A DNA stretch of 40,510 bases from positions 1 to 40,510 of the forward strand of contig JAQSXK010000013.1 of assembly GCA_029256705.1 (NCBI GenBank). The letters are read 5' to 3'. The DNA comes from Clostridia bacterium (GTDB lineage Bacteria; Bacillota; Clostridia; TANB77; CAG-465). Numbering within the stretch: the stretch's first letter is position 1; each line of letters opens with the position of its first letter. A model generated the notes under the pieces. The model had not been told where the DNA came from and searched no databases. It saw only the letters and a list, made by a program, of their open reading frames with translations. Below, in pieces: positions 15,739-25,277 of this stretch. The position numbers and the translations under genes were made by a program.

Positions 15739-18408
15739 ATGGAAAGATGGTATACTATAAATCATAACGATGTAATATCCAAACTAAACTCAAAAATAGG
15801 TGGATTAACCGAAGATGAGGTAAAAATAAGGTTAGAAAAGAATGGATATAATAAACTAAAAGAAGTTAAAAAGAAGAGTATGTTTTCTAAATTTTTAGAG
15901 CAATTTAAAAATGTAATGATAATTGTACTTATTATAGCTGCTTTACTATCTGCAGTTCTATCCTTTCTTGAGAATGAACCATTAACAGACACAATTATAA
16001 TATTAGTTGTTATAATGTTAAATGCAATACTTGGCATTTTACAAGAAAGTAAAGCTGAGAAGGCAATTGAGGCATTGAAAAGTATGTCTTTACCATATAT
16101 AAAAGTTAAACGTAATGGAAAGATTTCAAGTGTTAAAGTTGAAGAACTAGTTGTTGGAGATATAGTTTTAATAGAAGCAGGAGATTATATACCAGCAGAT
16201 ATGAGAATTATTGAATGTCATAGTTTAAAGGTTGAGGAAGCTACATTAACTGGTGAATCCGTACCAGTAGATAAATCTGTATATACGCTAAATGTGACTA
16301 AAGACATAGCATTAGGAGATAGATTAAATATGCTGTATTCTGGAAGTAGTGCAGTATACGGTAGAGCAGAAGGTGTAGTAGTAGCAATTGGAATGGATAC
16401 GGAACTTGGTAAAATAGCTGAAGCTATATCTGGTATTGAATCAGAAGAAACACCATTGCAAAAGAAAATGAGAGAACTTAGTAAAATGCTTAGCGTTATA
16501 GTTGTTGTTATAGCAGTAGTTATGTTTTTAGTTGGCATTTTTCAAGGAAAACCAATAATTGATGTATTTATGCTTGCAATTGCACTTGCAGTTGCTGCTA
16601 TACCAGAGGGATTAGCCGCTGTTATAACTATAACATTAGCAATTGGAGTTCAAAAAATGGCAAAAGAAAAGAGTATCATACGTAAATTATCTGCAGTTGA
16701 AGCTTTAGGTTCTACAGAGGTTATATGTTCAGATAAAACTGGAACTCTTACTCAAAATAAGATGACGGTAAAAAGAATATTTGTGGATAATAGACAAATT
16801 GATGTTTCTGACGAATCTAGTTTAAAAGAATTGAGCATAGATACCTTTTCTAAAATATTTACATTATGTAATGATACTGTATCTGGTGAGAATAATGGAT
16901 ATAAAGTTTTACTGGGAGATCCAACTGAAACTGCGTTAATATCTTTTGGAGAAAAATTAAATATAGATAAGGATCAATACGAAAAAATCTATAAAAGAGT
17001 AGAAGAAATTCCATTTGACTCTACAAGAAAAATGATGACAACAGTTAATGAAGTAGACGGAAAATATATGATATGTTCAAAGGGAGCTACTGAAGCTGTT
17101 ATTAGTAATTGTAGATACATACTAATAGATGGTGAAGTAAAAGAACTTACAGATAGCATAAGAAATGACATATTAGCGCAAAATTTAAGATTAGCTAAAG
17201 ATGCTTTTAGAGTATTGAGTTTTGCATATAAAATTGATGAAAGTAAATTAATTTTAGATAATGAAGATGACATGAAAAAACTTGAGACAGATTTAATATT
17301 TGCTGGTATGACTGGAATGATTGATCCACCTAGACCAGAAGCAAAAGATGCTGTTAAACAGTGCTTTGAAGCTGGTATGATACCAATTATGATTACTGGG
17401 GATAATATAGATACAGCAACCGCTATAGCCATGGAACTTGGTATTTTAACAGATAAAAGCCAAGCTGTAATTGGTATAGATGTAGATAAGATGTCAGACG
17501 AAGAATTAATAGAAAAAGTAGAAAACATAAGGGTTTATGCTAGGGTATCGCCTGAAAATAAAATAAGAATTATCAAAGCATGGAAAAAAATTGGTAAGAC
17601 AGTAGCAATGACAGGGGATGGAGTAAATGATGCTCCAGCACTTAAAGGTGCAGATATTGGTATTGGAATGGGTATAACAGGCACGGAAGTATCAAAAAGT
17701 GTATCTAGTATAATATTAGCAGATGATAACTTTTCAACAATAGTTGTGGCTGTTAAAGAGGGTAGAAGAATATATAATAATATACAAAATGTTATAGTAT
17801 ATTTACTAGCTTCAAATTTAGCAGAAGTTTTGATTATCTTTATTGCAACACTTATGAATAGAACATTACTGTTACCTATACAAATATTGTGGATAAATTT
17901 AGTTACCGATACAATACCAGCTATTGCACTTGGTTTTGAAAAAGGTCAACCAGATATTATGAAACAAAAACCTAGGAAGAAAGCTGAAAAATTCTTTAAT
18001 CCTTTCCTTGTATCTAGAATAACAGTACCTGCTATTTTAAAGGTTATTATAATATTCTTAGTATATTTCTTTGTAGAAGGAACTGAAGGAGCAATAATAG
18101 CAAGTGAATCAGTATTTGTTACTCTTGCTACTATAGAAATATTATTTTCATTTATATGTAGATCAGATAGAAATTCAATTTTAAAAATAGGAATATTTTC
18201 AAATATATATATGGTAATATGTGTTGTTTCAACTCTTATAGTTCAGTATGCTATATTGATGTTTCCTGTTACTAGACAATGGCTTAAAGTTGAGATTATG
18301 CCAATAGAATTATATGGATTCTTGGTAGTTGTAGCTTTAACAGCTGTGATTTTATTTGAAGTAGTTAAATTAACATTAGCGAAAATATTCTTGAGTAAAG
18401 AAAAGTAG
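15739..18408 (+). CDS. P-type calcium-transporting ATPase (type IIA, SERCA-like)
   Basis: The 889-aa membrane pump has all P-type motifs: TGES (171-174) in the actuator domain, DKTGT with the phosphorylated Asp at 332, and TGDGVNDAPALK in the hinge. The ion-site residues match SERCA well. TM4 has AAIPEGL (Glu290), TM5 has SNLAEVL (Asn and Glu, like SERCA Asn768/Glu771), TM6 has WINLVTDTIPA (Asn, Thr, Asp), and TM8 has ATIEILF (Glu, like 908). Since both TM5 and TM8 acidic residues are kept, two-ion transport is possible, unlike Listeria LMCA1. The N-terminal RWYTINHNDVISKL matches the bacterial PacL/YloB group. Role is Ca2+ export from the cytoplasm. It is followed 14 nt later by a 17-bp inverted repeat that carries the start of the rhodanese gene. 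Confidence 0.92.
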   Translation: MERWYTINHNDVISKLNSKIGGLTEDEVKIRLEKNGYNKLKEVKKKSMFSKFLEQFKNVMIIVLIIAALLSAVLSFLENEPLTDTIIILVVIMLNAILGILQESKAEKAIEALKSMSLPYIKVKRNGKISSVKVEELVVGDIVLIEAGDYIPADMRIIECHSLKVEEATLTGESVPVDKSVYTLNVTKDIALGDRLNMLYSGSSAVYGRAEGVVVAIGMDTELGKIAEAISGIESEETPLQKKMRELSKMLSVIVVVIAVVMFLVGIFQGKPIIDVFMLAIALAVAAIPEGLAAVITITLAIGVQKMAKEKSIIRKLSAVEALGSTEVICSDKTGTLTQNKMTVKRIFVDNRQIDVSDESSLKELSIDTFSKIFTLCNDTVSGENNGYKVLLGDPTETALISFGEKLNIDKDQYEKIYKRVEEIPFDSTRKMMTTVNEVDGKYMICSKGATEAVISNCRYILIDGEVKELTDSIRNDILAQNLRLAKDAFRVLSFAYKIDESKLILDNEDDMKKLETDLIFAGMTGMIDPPRPEAKDAVKQCFEAGMIPIMITGDNIDTATAIAMELGILTDKSQAVIGIDVDKMSDEELIEKVENIRVYARVSPENKIRIIKAWKKIGKTVAMTGDGVNDAPALKGADIGIGMGITGTEVSKSVSSIILADDNFSTIVVAVKEGRRIYNNIQNVIVYLLASNLAEVLIIFIATLMNRTLLLPIQILWINLVTDTIPAIALGFEKGQPDIMKQKPRKKAEKFFNPFLVSRITVPAILKVIIIFLVYFFVEGTEGAIIASESVFVTLATIEILFSFICRSDRNSILKIGIFSNIYMVICVVSTLIVQYAILMFPVTRQWLKVEIMPIELYGFLVVVALTAVILFEVVKLTLAKIFLSKEK

Positions 18409-18421
18409 AAGCATAAAAATA

Positions 18422-18466
18422 AAAATTAAACATACAATTTACTAAGGTGATTGTATGTTTAATTTT
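18422..18466 (+). promoter_or_regulatory. 17-bp perfect hairpin enclosing the rhodanese RBS and start codon
   Basis: AAAATTAAACATACAAT (18422-18438) is the exact reverse complement of 18450-18466. The 11-nt loop holds AAGGTG, the ribosome binding site. The right arm contains the ATG (18455) and ends in TTTT. It could terminate ATPase transcription, control translation of the next gene, or both. Confidence 0.7.
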
Positions 18467-18856
18467 AGGTTTAATAAAAATAATATTTTAAGTAATCTTA
18501 GTAATAGTTTTAGGGGGAATAGATCTAGTAGATTTGTTGGCGAATACAAAGTAGTAAATCAAGAAGAATTGCATAATTTTTTAAATCAGGATGTATGTGT
18601 TTTAGATGTTAGGACAGAAAGTGAATTTAGAAGTATACGTGTAAAAAATGCAATTAATATTCCGCTTAATATTTTAAGTAGAGAAATTCTCAGTGCTGTT
18701 CCTAATAAGGAAACTAAAATATTAGTCTATTGTGTAACTGGAGAAAGAACGAAAGTTGCAATACAAAAATTAAATAGTTTGGATTATAAAAACATATATA
18801 TTTGGGGAAATGGTGGATTAAATACATTAAAATATAAAGATATACTTGAATATTAG
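18455..18856 (+). CDS. Rhodanese-like sulfurtransferase domain protein
   Basis: This 133-aa single-domain rhodanese has the two usual signatures: VLDVRTESEFRSIRVKNAINIPL early in the domain, and the active-site loop YCVTGERTKVA, in which the Cys would carry the persulfide. The CxTGxR loop is typical of small PspE/GlpE-like proteins. About 40 N-terminal residues rich in Asn, Arg and Ser (MFNFRFNKNNILSNLSNSF) precede the domain; they are not a clear signal peptide. Its job may be sulfur transfer or thiol handling in the cytoplasm. The start codon lies in the stem of a 17-bp inverted repeat, with the RBS in the loop, so translation may be controlled. No terminator is obvious after it. Confidence 0.88.
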   Translation: MFNFRFNKNNILSNLSNSFRGNRSSRFVGEYKVVNQEELHNFLNQDVCVLDVRTESEFRSIRVKNAINIPLNILSREILSAVPNKETKILVYCVTGERTKVAIQKLNSLDYKNIYIWGNGGLNTLKYKDILEY

Positions 18857-18941
18857 AATATTACAGAAAAATGTCATAAACTATTTTAAATTGTAAAAAA
18901 ATATATAATTTTAAATCTTAATATTTGTTGTAATATTATCT

Positions 18942-19053
18942 AATGTTACAAAATTATTGTAAACTTAGAAATGATAAGAGTATTTTAATAAACAAAGAGT
19001 AATATTTGATATATTTTAATTGTACATTGAGTAATAAAAATGTAACAAAATTA
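18942..19053 (+). repeat. Near-identical 15-mers flanking the region upstream of the 19091 gene
   Basis: AATGTTACAAAATTA (18942-18956) and AATGTAACAAAATTA (19039-19053) differ at one base and lie 97 nt apart in the 234-nt gap between the rhodanese and the 19091 gene. The core ATGTTACAA also occurs upstream of the pilin-like genes at 7464 and 40238. Nothing else was recognised in this gap, and no convincing promoter could be placed. Confidence 0.45.
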
Positions 19054-19090
19054 ATTATGCGTGAAACTATACAAAAGAGGGTGTTATTTT

Positions 19091-19948
19091 ATGTTAGAGT
19101 TTTGGAAAAATGAATGGGAATTATTTTTAGGAGATTTAGCTTCTGTAAAAGATACTTTAAAAAGAGTATTTGGAGTTAAAAATGATTTACTTATGCTTAA
19201 TGTGGCTTCCGAGCAAGCAGATGTAGCTCAAGTTGCAGAAGAGCCAGTGTATGAAAATGATGCAATAGATCACAAGGTTACTGCATATTTTGGAGAAGAT
19301 ATAGAAACTGTAAGACAAAATACAAGTGGTGATAAAACACAACATGAAGTATTAAGAGAATATGCACAATATTTTAAACCATATACTGCTAGTCATGAAA
19401 TGTGTAATAGTGCTTTTAGAAAGTATTATGACAGACATGCATTAGAAATTGCAACTTGCGATATTCCAGTTGAACAACTTAGAATTGTTCAAAATAATGT
19501 GGATATATTTATTGGTGGACAAGAAGTATTTGGTGAAAATGGACAATTTATTGACTCACGAGTTGATACAATATTCAAAAAAGTTGGAGATGCTCAAATT
19601 AATAAAATGGTTAATATTTTACACGATAATACTGATGATTGCGTAAATGCACAAGGCGAAAGATTATTTGCTGAAGCTATACATTATATGGTAGACAATG
19701 GAATCAAAATTGAAAAAGACGGAGATTTAATAAAACCTGTTAAAACAGTTTTGGAAGATAAGTTAAACAATACTCATACAAGTCTAAGAAATTTAGAAGA
19801 TTATAATGATGAATATCAAAAATTACTTTCTGATGAAAGAAAATATTTATATGCATTAAATAGAATAGAACAATTTGAAACAGAGCAAAAAATATCTAGT
19901 TTTGAAGCTAAACTTGAAAGTATTGGGTTACCTCAAGACGCACAATAA
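19091..19948 (+). CDS. Unrecognised soluble 285-aa protein
   Basis: I do not recognise a family. The ATG at 19091 is chosen because GAGGGTG ends 8 nt before it; an in-frame GTG at 19061 has no ribosome binding site. The 285-aa protein is acidic and has no signal peptide or membrane segment. It begins MLEFWKNEWELFLGDLASVK, contains an Ala/Glu-rich stretch (ASEQADVAQVAEEPVYEND), a mixed central part with several His and Cys residues (SHEMCNSAFRKYYDRHALEIATCD), and a C-terminal stretch of likely coiled-coil helices (LEDKLNNTHTSLRNLEDYND and onward). Codon use resembles its neighbours. It is a single-gene unit ended by a strong terminator. Function unknown. Confidence 0.75.
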   Translation: MLEFWKNEWELFLGDLASVKDTLKRVFGVKNDLLMLNVASEQADVAQVAEEPVYENDAIDHKVTAYFGEDIETVRQNTSGDKTQHEVLREYAQYFKPYTASHEMCNSAFRKYYDRHALEIATCDIPVEQLRIVQNNVDIFIGGQEVFGENGQFIDSRVDTIFKKVGDAQINKMVNILHDNTDDCVNAQGERLFAEAIHYMVDNGIKIEKDGDLIKPVKTVLEDKLNNTHTSLRNLEDYNDEYQKLLSDERKYLYALNRIEQFETEQKISSFEAKLESIGLPQDAQ

Positions 19949-19959
19949 CACAAATAATT

Positions 19960-19995
19960 AAAAGGTATAAGTAATTAAATAGCTTATACCTTTTT
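19960..19995 (+). terminator. Intrinsic terminator after the 19091 gene
   Basis: AAAAGGTATAAG pairs with CTTATACCTTTTT around an 11-nt loop, ending in a T run. Confidence 0.9.
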
Positions 19996-20108
19996 CTTAT
20001 ATATAAAATCAAAGAATGAAATATTAATATCAAATATTTTAAGTTCATTTATCTATATATAATTTATAGATTTTTTTTGCCTTTTATATCCAATATTTAA
20101 AGCTTTCC

Positions 20109-20137
20109 TTGATTTTATTACACTTTTATTATATAAT
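20109..20137 (+). promoter_or_regulatory. Sigma-A type promoter for pheST
   Basis: TTGATT (20109-20114), a 17-nt spacer, TATAAT (20132-20137). The short leader holds a small hairpin, ACGATT-GTG-AATCGT (20153-20167). It is too short for a T-box, which often controls pheST in Firmicutes. Confidence 0.78.
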
Positions 20138-20187
20138 TATAATATTGAAAAAACGATTGTGAATCGTGAAACTAGGAGATGTACAAA

Positions 20188-21207
20188 ATGAATGAGAAAT
20201 TAAAACAAATTAGAGAGTCTGTAAATTTAGAATTAAATGATTCAGTTACTGTAGAAGATATTGAGAATATAAAAGTGAAATATCTTGGTAAAAAAGGTGA
20301 GATAACTATAATTCTTAAAACATTAGGTCAAATGGCACCAGAAGATAGAAAAGAAGCTGGAAGTTTAATCAATGTTCTAAGACAAGAAGTTGAAAATAAT
20401 ATTGAATCTAAATTTAGAATTTTAAAAGATTTAGAAATAGAAAAGAAATTAAGTTCTGAAAAGTTAGATGTGTCTATTGATAAAACTAAAAAAGGATTTG
20501 GAAACAAGCATCCTTTAACTATAGTTTTAGATGATATAAAAGACATATTTATGGGAATGGGTTATTCAATAGCAGAAGGTCCTGAAATTGAATATGCGGA
20601 AATAAACTTTGATGCATTAAATACTCCAAAAGATCACCCAGCTAGAGATTTACAAGATACATTTTATGTAACAGAAGAAATAATACTTAGAACACAGACA
20701 TCCCCAGTTCAAGCAAGAACTATGCTTAAGCAAAAACCACCTATAAAAATTATAGTTCCTGGTAGAGTTTATAGATCAGATAATGTTGATGCAACTCATT
20801 CACCTATGTTTCATCAAGTCGAAGGATTAGTTGTAGACAAAAATATAACAATGGCAGATTTAAAAGGGACATTAGAAATGTTTGCTAAGACTTATTTTGG
20901 TGAGAATACTAAAATACGTTTAAGACCTCATCATTTTCCGTTTACTGAACCTAGTGCAGAAGTTGATGTTTCATGCTTCGTTTGTGGTGGAGTAGGATGC
21001 AAAGTTTGTAAAGGTGAAGGTTGGATAGAAATATTGGGGGCTGGTATGGTTCATCCTAATGTATTAGAGGCAGCAGGTATAGATTCCAAGATTTATACAG
21101 GTTTTGCGTTTGGTATGGGACTTGAAAGAATAGCTATGACAAAATTTGATATAAATGACATGAGATATTTATATGAAAATGATGTAAGATTTTTAAATCA
21201 GTTTTAG
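20188..21207 (+). CDS. pheS: Phenylalanyl-tRNA synthetase alpha subunit
   Basis: PheS is the catalytic alpha chain of the alpha2-beta2 enzyme that charges tRNA-Phe. I place the start at ATG 20188, not the in-frame ATG at 20179, because AGGAGA at 20174-20179 sits 8 nt before 20188 and overlaps the other. The resulting 339 aa is standard. After an N-terminal coiled-coil that binds tRNA (residues 1-90), the class II core is clear: LRTQTSPVQARTM (motif 1 area), GRVYRSDNVDATHSPMFHQ (motif 2), and GFAFGMGLERIAM (motif 3). The Cys-rich CFVCGGVGCKVCKGEGW insert is typical of bacterial PheS. pheT follows 15 nt later. Confidence 0.97.
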   Translation: MNEKLKQIRESVNLELNDSVTVEDIENIKVKYLGKKGEITIILKTLGQMAPEDRKEAGSLINVLRQEVENNIESKFRILKDLEIEKKLSSEKLDVSIDKTKKGFGNKHPLTIVLDDIKDIFMGMGYSIAEGPEIEYAEINFDALNTPKDHPARDLQDTFYVTEEIILRTQTSPVQARTMLKQKPPIKIIVPGRVYRSDNVDATHSPMFHQVEGLVVDKNITMADLKGTLEMFAKTYFGENTKIRLRPHHFPFTEPSAEVDVSCFVCGGVGCKVCKGEGWIEILGAGMVHPNVLEAAGIDSKIYTGFAFGMGLERIAMTKFDINDMRYLYENDVRFLNQF

Positions 21208-21222
21208 AAAGTAGGAAGAGAT

Positions 21223-23607
21223 ATGAATGTTTCACTTAATTGGCTTAAAGAATATGTTAATATAGATGACAATTTAGATATAAAGGAATTAACAGAAAGA
21301 CTTACTATGAGTGGTAGTAAGGTTGAAAAGTATGAAAAATATGGAGAAAAAACAGAAGGAGTATATACAGGTTTAGTAGAAAATATTACTAAACACCCTG
21401 AAGAAGACGGTTATAACATTGTAACTTTAAATTTAGGTGACAAGAAATATACTGCAATAGCTAAGATTCCAGACATTGAAGTTGGAGATATAGTTCCTGT
21501 AGCACTTCCAAATGCACAAATAATTGGTAAAACAGTTAAAGAAGATGTAGTTAAAGGTATTAAATCTGAATGTATGATTTGCCATATTTTGGATTTGGGA
21601 TTAACGAAGGAGAGTTTTCCAATCGTTAAATCATCTGGACTTATATCATTCCCTAAGGATGTAAAAATAGGAGAAGATGTTTCAAATTTAATTGGTCTTG
21701 GTGATTATATAATTGAATTTGAAATTACTCCAAATAGATCAGATTGTTTATCTGTAGAAGGCTTAGCACGCGAGCTTGCCGTTACTTTTGGCTTAGAATG
21801 TAAACAATTATGGCAAGATAAAGATTTACATTTAAACTATGTTAAAGATATAGATGGTATTAATGTTAAAATAGAAACTGAAAATTGTAAAAAGTATGTT
21901 TTAAATGTAGCTAAAAATGTTAAAATTACATCTTCACCATTTGAAATGCAAGTAAAGTTAATGAAATCTGGCTATTCGGTTATAAACAATATAGTAGATA
22001 TAACTAATTTTGTTATGCTTGAAATGGGTCAACCACTTCATGCGTTTGATAAAGATATTCTAACTGATGGAATAATAGTTAGACAAGCAAATGAAAATGA
22101 AAAAATTATTACTTTAGACAAAGAAGAAAGAATTTTAACTAATAAGAATATGGTTATTGCAGATAATGAAAAAGTTGTTGCAATAGCTGGAATTATGGGC
22201 GGATTAGATTCAGGTATTAATAATAATACTAAATCTGTTGTAATTGAAGCTGCTAATTTTGTTAGGGGAAGTATAAGAAATACATCGAAAAAATTATTAC
22301 TAAGAACAGATGCTTCAGCAAAATACGAAAAAGGTCTTGCACCTGAGCTTACAGAGTATGCTATGAATAGAGTATGCAACTTAATAAATTCATTAGGAAT
22401 TGGTGATATTTCATACGATGTTGTTAATGTGGATAACTATAAGCAAAATGAATATAAACTCGAGATAGATTATGAAAAAATTAATAATATTATTGGAATA
22501 AAACTTGGTAATTTTGAAATAGAAAATATATTGAATAAGTTGAATTTAAAAGTAAATAATGGAGTTTTGACAGTTCCGTATTATAGAGAAGATATAAGAA
22601 TAACAGAAGATTTAGCTGAGGAAGTATCTCGTATATATGGATATGACAAATTACCTTCAACAATGCCAAATACGGATGCTACATTTGGATACAAAACAGA
22701 TAAACAAGTTTTTGAAGATAAAATAAGATCTTTAAGTTTATCTTCTGGTTTTAATGAAATATATACTTATACATTTTTTAGTTTAGATACTTTAGAAAAG
22801 GCTATAAGTAAAGAAAATAAAAAATTATATAATCTTGTTAAACTTGAAAATCCACTTAGCATAGATTTTGAATATATGAGAACTACAACCGTTCCACATA
22901 TGCTAGAGGCGTTAGAAAGAAACAATTTGAGAAAAAATGCAGATGTTAAATTGTTTGACTTAGGTAAGGTATTTCTAAATGCTGAAAACATATCTAAGAA
23001 TGAATTGTGTGATGAAAAGTTACATTTAACTTTGGGTACATATGGGGAAAATGCAGATTTTTACACATTGAAAGAAGTAATAAGTAACATTTTAGATAAT
23101 TTTAAGATAGAAACAGAAGTAGTAAGAAGCAAAGAAACATATTTACATCCTGGAATATCTGCAGATTTATTAGCAAATAATGAAGTACTTGCAACTATGG
23201 GTAAAGTAAATCCGAAAGTTATCAAAAACTATACATTGCCAGAAGATACATATATAGCAATCCTTTATATGGATAAAATATTTGCAAATAAAAAGAATAA
23301 AATTAAGTATAAAGAGTTACCTAAATTTCCAGCAGTTGAAAGAGATATAGCTTTTATAATAAGTGAAGATGTACTTTCAGGTGATATTATTAAAGAAATG
23401 AAAAATTTAAATAATGATATAGTTGAAAATGTTACTTTGTTTGATGTTTACCAAGGTAATCAAATTGATCAAGGTATGAAAAGTATGGCATATAGAATAA
23501 GACTTAGATCTAACAATAAAACTTTAGAAGAAAATGAAATATCTAATTTCATGGATAATTTATTAAATATGCTTGCTATTAAATTTAAAGCTGAAATAAG
23601 AAAATAA
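21223..23607 (+). CDS. pheT: Phenylalanyl-tRNA synthetase beta subunit
   Basis: The 794-aa beta chain carries the tRNA-recognition and editing functions of PheRS. Domains in order: an N-terminal SLNWLKEYVNID start, an EMAP/OB-fold tRNA-binding domain (about 40-150), the B3/B4 editing region (about 200-390, including EITPNRSDCLSVEGLAREL and RTDASAKYEKGL), a B5 domain (about 400-470), a catalytic-like core with no active motifs (from ITEDLAEEVSRIYGYDKLP), and a C-terminal FDX-ACB anticodon-binding domain (about 705-794, FPAVERDIAFII through YRIRLRS). The RBS AGGAAGAG is within the short gap after pheS. Transcription probably continues to the GH18 gene 25 nt downstream. Confidence 0.97.
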   Translation: MNVSLNWLKEYVNIDDNLDIKELTERLTMSGSKVEKYEKYGEKTEGVYTGLVENITKHPEEDGYNIVTLNLGDKKYTAIAKIPDIEVGDIVPVALPNAQIIGKTVKEDVVKGIKSECMICHILDLGLTKESFPIVKSSGLISFPKDVKIGEDVSNLIGLGDYIIEFEITPNRSDCLSVEGLARELAVTFGLECKQLWQDKDLHLNYVKDIDGINVKIETENCKKYVLNVAKNVKITSSPFEMQVKLMKSGYSVINNIVDITNFVMLEMGQPLHAFDKDILTDGIIVRQANENEKIITLDKEERILTNKNMVIADNEKVVAIAGIMGGLDSGINNNTKSVVIEAANFVRGSIRNTSKKLLLRTDASAKYEKGLAPELTEYAMNRVCNLINSLGIGDISYDVVNVDNYKQNEYKLEIDYEKINNIIGIKLGNFEIENILNKLNLKVNNGVLTVPYYREDIRITEDLAEEVSRIYGYDKLPSTMPNTDATFGYKTDKQVFEDKIRSLSLSSGFNEIYTYTFFSLDTLEKAISKENKKLYNLVKLENPLSIDFEYMRTTTVPHMLEALERNNLRKNADVKLFDLGKVFLNAENISKNELCDEKLHLTLGTYGENADFYTLKEVISNILDNFKIETEVVRSKETYLHPGISADLLANNEVLATMGKVNPKVIKNYTLPEDTYIAILYMDKIFANKKNKIKYKELPKFPAVERDIAFIISEDVLSGDIIKEMKNLNNDIVENVTLFDVYQGNQIDQGMKSMAYRIRLRSNNKTLEENEISNFMDNLLNMLAIKFKAEIRK

Positions 23608-23632
23608 TTATAGTTATATAAGAGGTGATATA

Positions 23633-25252
23633 ATGAAAGAAATTTTCAGATTAAAATATTCAGTTGTTTTACTTTTAATTCTTGTACTTGTAGTACTCAC
23701 TTTTGTGAATTTACCTAGTAAATCAAGAGAAGTAACATCACTAGTAATATTTGGAGACAATATTCAAACTGATTTTAAACCATTTATAGAAAATGGTGGA
23801 ATATATATATCTTCTGATACAATTGGTAAAACTATTGATGAGCATCTGTTTTATGATAATATAGCATCAAAAGTTATAGTTACAACAAAGTCAGATGTTG
23901 CTAAATTTAAAGTTGGAGAGAAAAAAGTTAATTTAAATTTAGAATATAAAGATATCCAAAATGAAGTTAAAATTGTAGGACAAAAAGTATATATACCTAT
24001 AAATATTCTCCAGAATTTATATGATATTGATGTTTTTTATAACGAAGAATTAAACTCAATTGTTATAGATAAAAAAACTAATGTAGAAGGTAATATATTA
24101 AATAATAAAGTTTATGTTTATTCAGATATAAAAACTGATTCACAAGTTCTAGCTACGCTTAGTAAAGATGATAAAGTAATTGCTTATGTAGATAATCTTA
24201 AACATAATAGATGGATTAAAGTAAAAACAAATAACAATATAGTAGGGTATATATTTAAAGATTCTGCTTCGTTAAAAGAAATAGAATCTGTTGATACTGT
24301 AGAGCCTAAAAAAGATAAGGTTGTTATGTTTTGGCAATACGGAAATAGCTTAAATACTTTAGAAAATTCAAAGATTAATATAGTAAATGTTGTATCGCCA
24401 ACTCTATATGAATTGAAAAATTCTACAGGAGATGTAAATAGTAAATCTGCAACTGCCTATGTGAATAAAGCGAAAAGTTTAGGATATAAAGTTTGGCCAA
24501 TAATTACTAACGGTATTGATTCTGTAAGTTATTCGCCGGCAGATACTTCACTTCTTATGAATAGTGAATCTGCAAGAGAAAATCTAATTAAAAATATACT
24601 TAATATTTTGAAAAACGACAATTTAGATGGTATAAATATAGATTTTGAGAATATGAAAGTTGACGATAGAGAGTTATATACCCAATTTATACGTGAACTG
24701 GCACCATTAGTTAGAAAACAAAATAAAGTGTTATCTGTAGATATGTACTTTGTTGCATACGTAGACAGAAAAGGTGTTGGTGAAGCGGCAGATTATACAG
24801 TTCTTATGGGATATGATCAAAGAGGAAACTGGTCAAATTCTAGTGGCTCTATTTCAGAAGTTTCATGGGTTGAAGGTAATATTAAATCATTAATTAATGA
24901 TTCGAAAATATCAGAAGAAAAAATTATATTGGGTGTTCCGTTCTATACAAGACTATGGACTGAAAAATCTGGTATAAGTAAACCAACAACTAGTGTATAT
25001 ACAATTAAAGATGCAGCAAAATATGTTAGTAATAATAAGTTGAAGTCTACTTATGATGAAAAGTCTGGTCAAAATTATGTTGAATATACTAAAGGAGATT
25101 TAACATATAAAATGTGGATTGAAGATAATACTTCTATGAAAAATAGAGTAAATCTAATAAATACATATGGATTAGCAGGTCTAGCTGGATGGCAAAAAGG
25201 TTTTGAAACAGAAGATATTTGGAAAACAATAGAAGAAAACCTTGCTAAATGA
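23633..25252 (+). CDS. Membrane-anchored GH18 glycosidase with copper-amine-oxidase-N-like and SH3-like domains
   Basis: The 539-aa protein begins with a single hydrophobic signal-anchor (about 8-26). Next comes a region of the copper-amine-oxidase N-terminal type found in many Firmicutes wall proteins (about 35-147), then an SH3-like segment (about 155-215), then a GH18 catalytic domain (about 228-539). The catalytic motif DGINIDFE is at 332-339 with the acid Glu at 339, and MGYDQRG plus LAGLAGWQKG match the family's later conserved blocks. GH18 proteins with such add-on domains in spore formers act on peptidoglycan, especially spore cortex (YaaH/SleL, YdhD). That role is inferred here. The RBS AGAGGTGAT and the 25-nt gap suggest co-transcription with pheST, an unusual pairing. 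Confidence 0.88.
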   Translation: MKEIFRLKYSVVLLLILVLVVLTFVNLPSKSREVTSLVIFGDNIQTDFKPFIENGGIYISSDTIGKTIDEHLFYDNIASKVIVTTKSDVAKFKVGEKKVNLNLEYKDIQNEVKIVGQKVYIPINILQNLYDIDVFYNEELNSIVIDKKTNVEGNILNNKVYVYSDIKTDSQVLATLSKDDKVIAYVDNLKHNRWIKVKTNNNIVGYIFKDSASLKEIESVDTVEPKKDKVVMFWQYGNSLNTLENSKINIVNVVSPTLYELKNSTGDVNSKSATAYVNKAKSLGYKVWPIITNGIDSVSYSPADTSLLMNSESARENLIKNILNILKNDNLDGINIDFENMKVDDRELYTQFIRELAPLVRKQNKVLSVDMYFVAYVDRKGVGEAADYTVLMGYDQRGNWSNSSGSISEVSWVEGNIKSLINDSKISEEKIILGVPFYTRLWTEKSGISKPTTSVYTIKDAAKYVSNNKLKSTYDEKSGQNYVEYTKGDLTYKMWIEDNTSMKNRVNLINTYGLAGLAGWQKGFETEDIWKTIEENLAK

Positions 25253-25277
25253 TAATTAGTATAATCGATATAATAAT

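Noticed and set aside
20100-20187. T-box riboswitch before pheS
   Set aside because: Only about 45 nt separate promoter and start, and no T-box consensus is present.
23614-23631. Inverted repeat TTATAT...ATATAA around the GH18 RBS
   Set aside because: Six A/T pairs only; expected by chance in this AT-rich DNA, unlike the 17-bp case at 18422.
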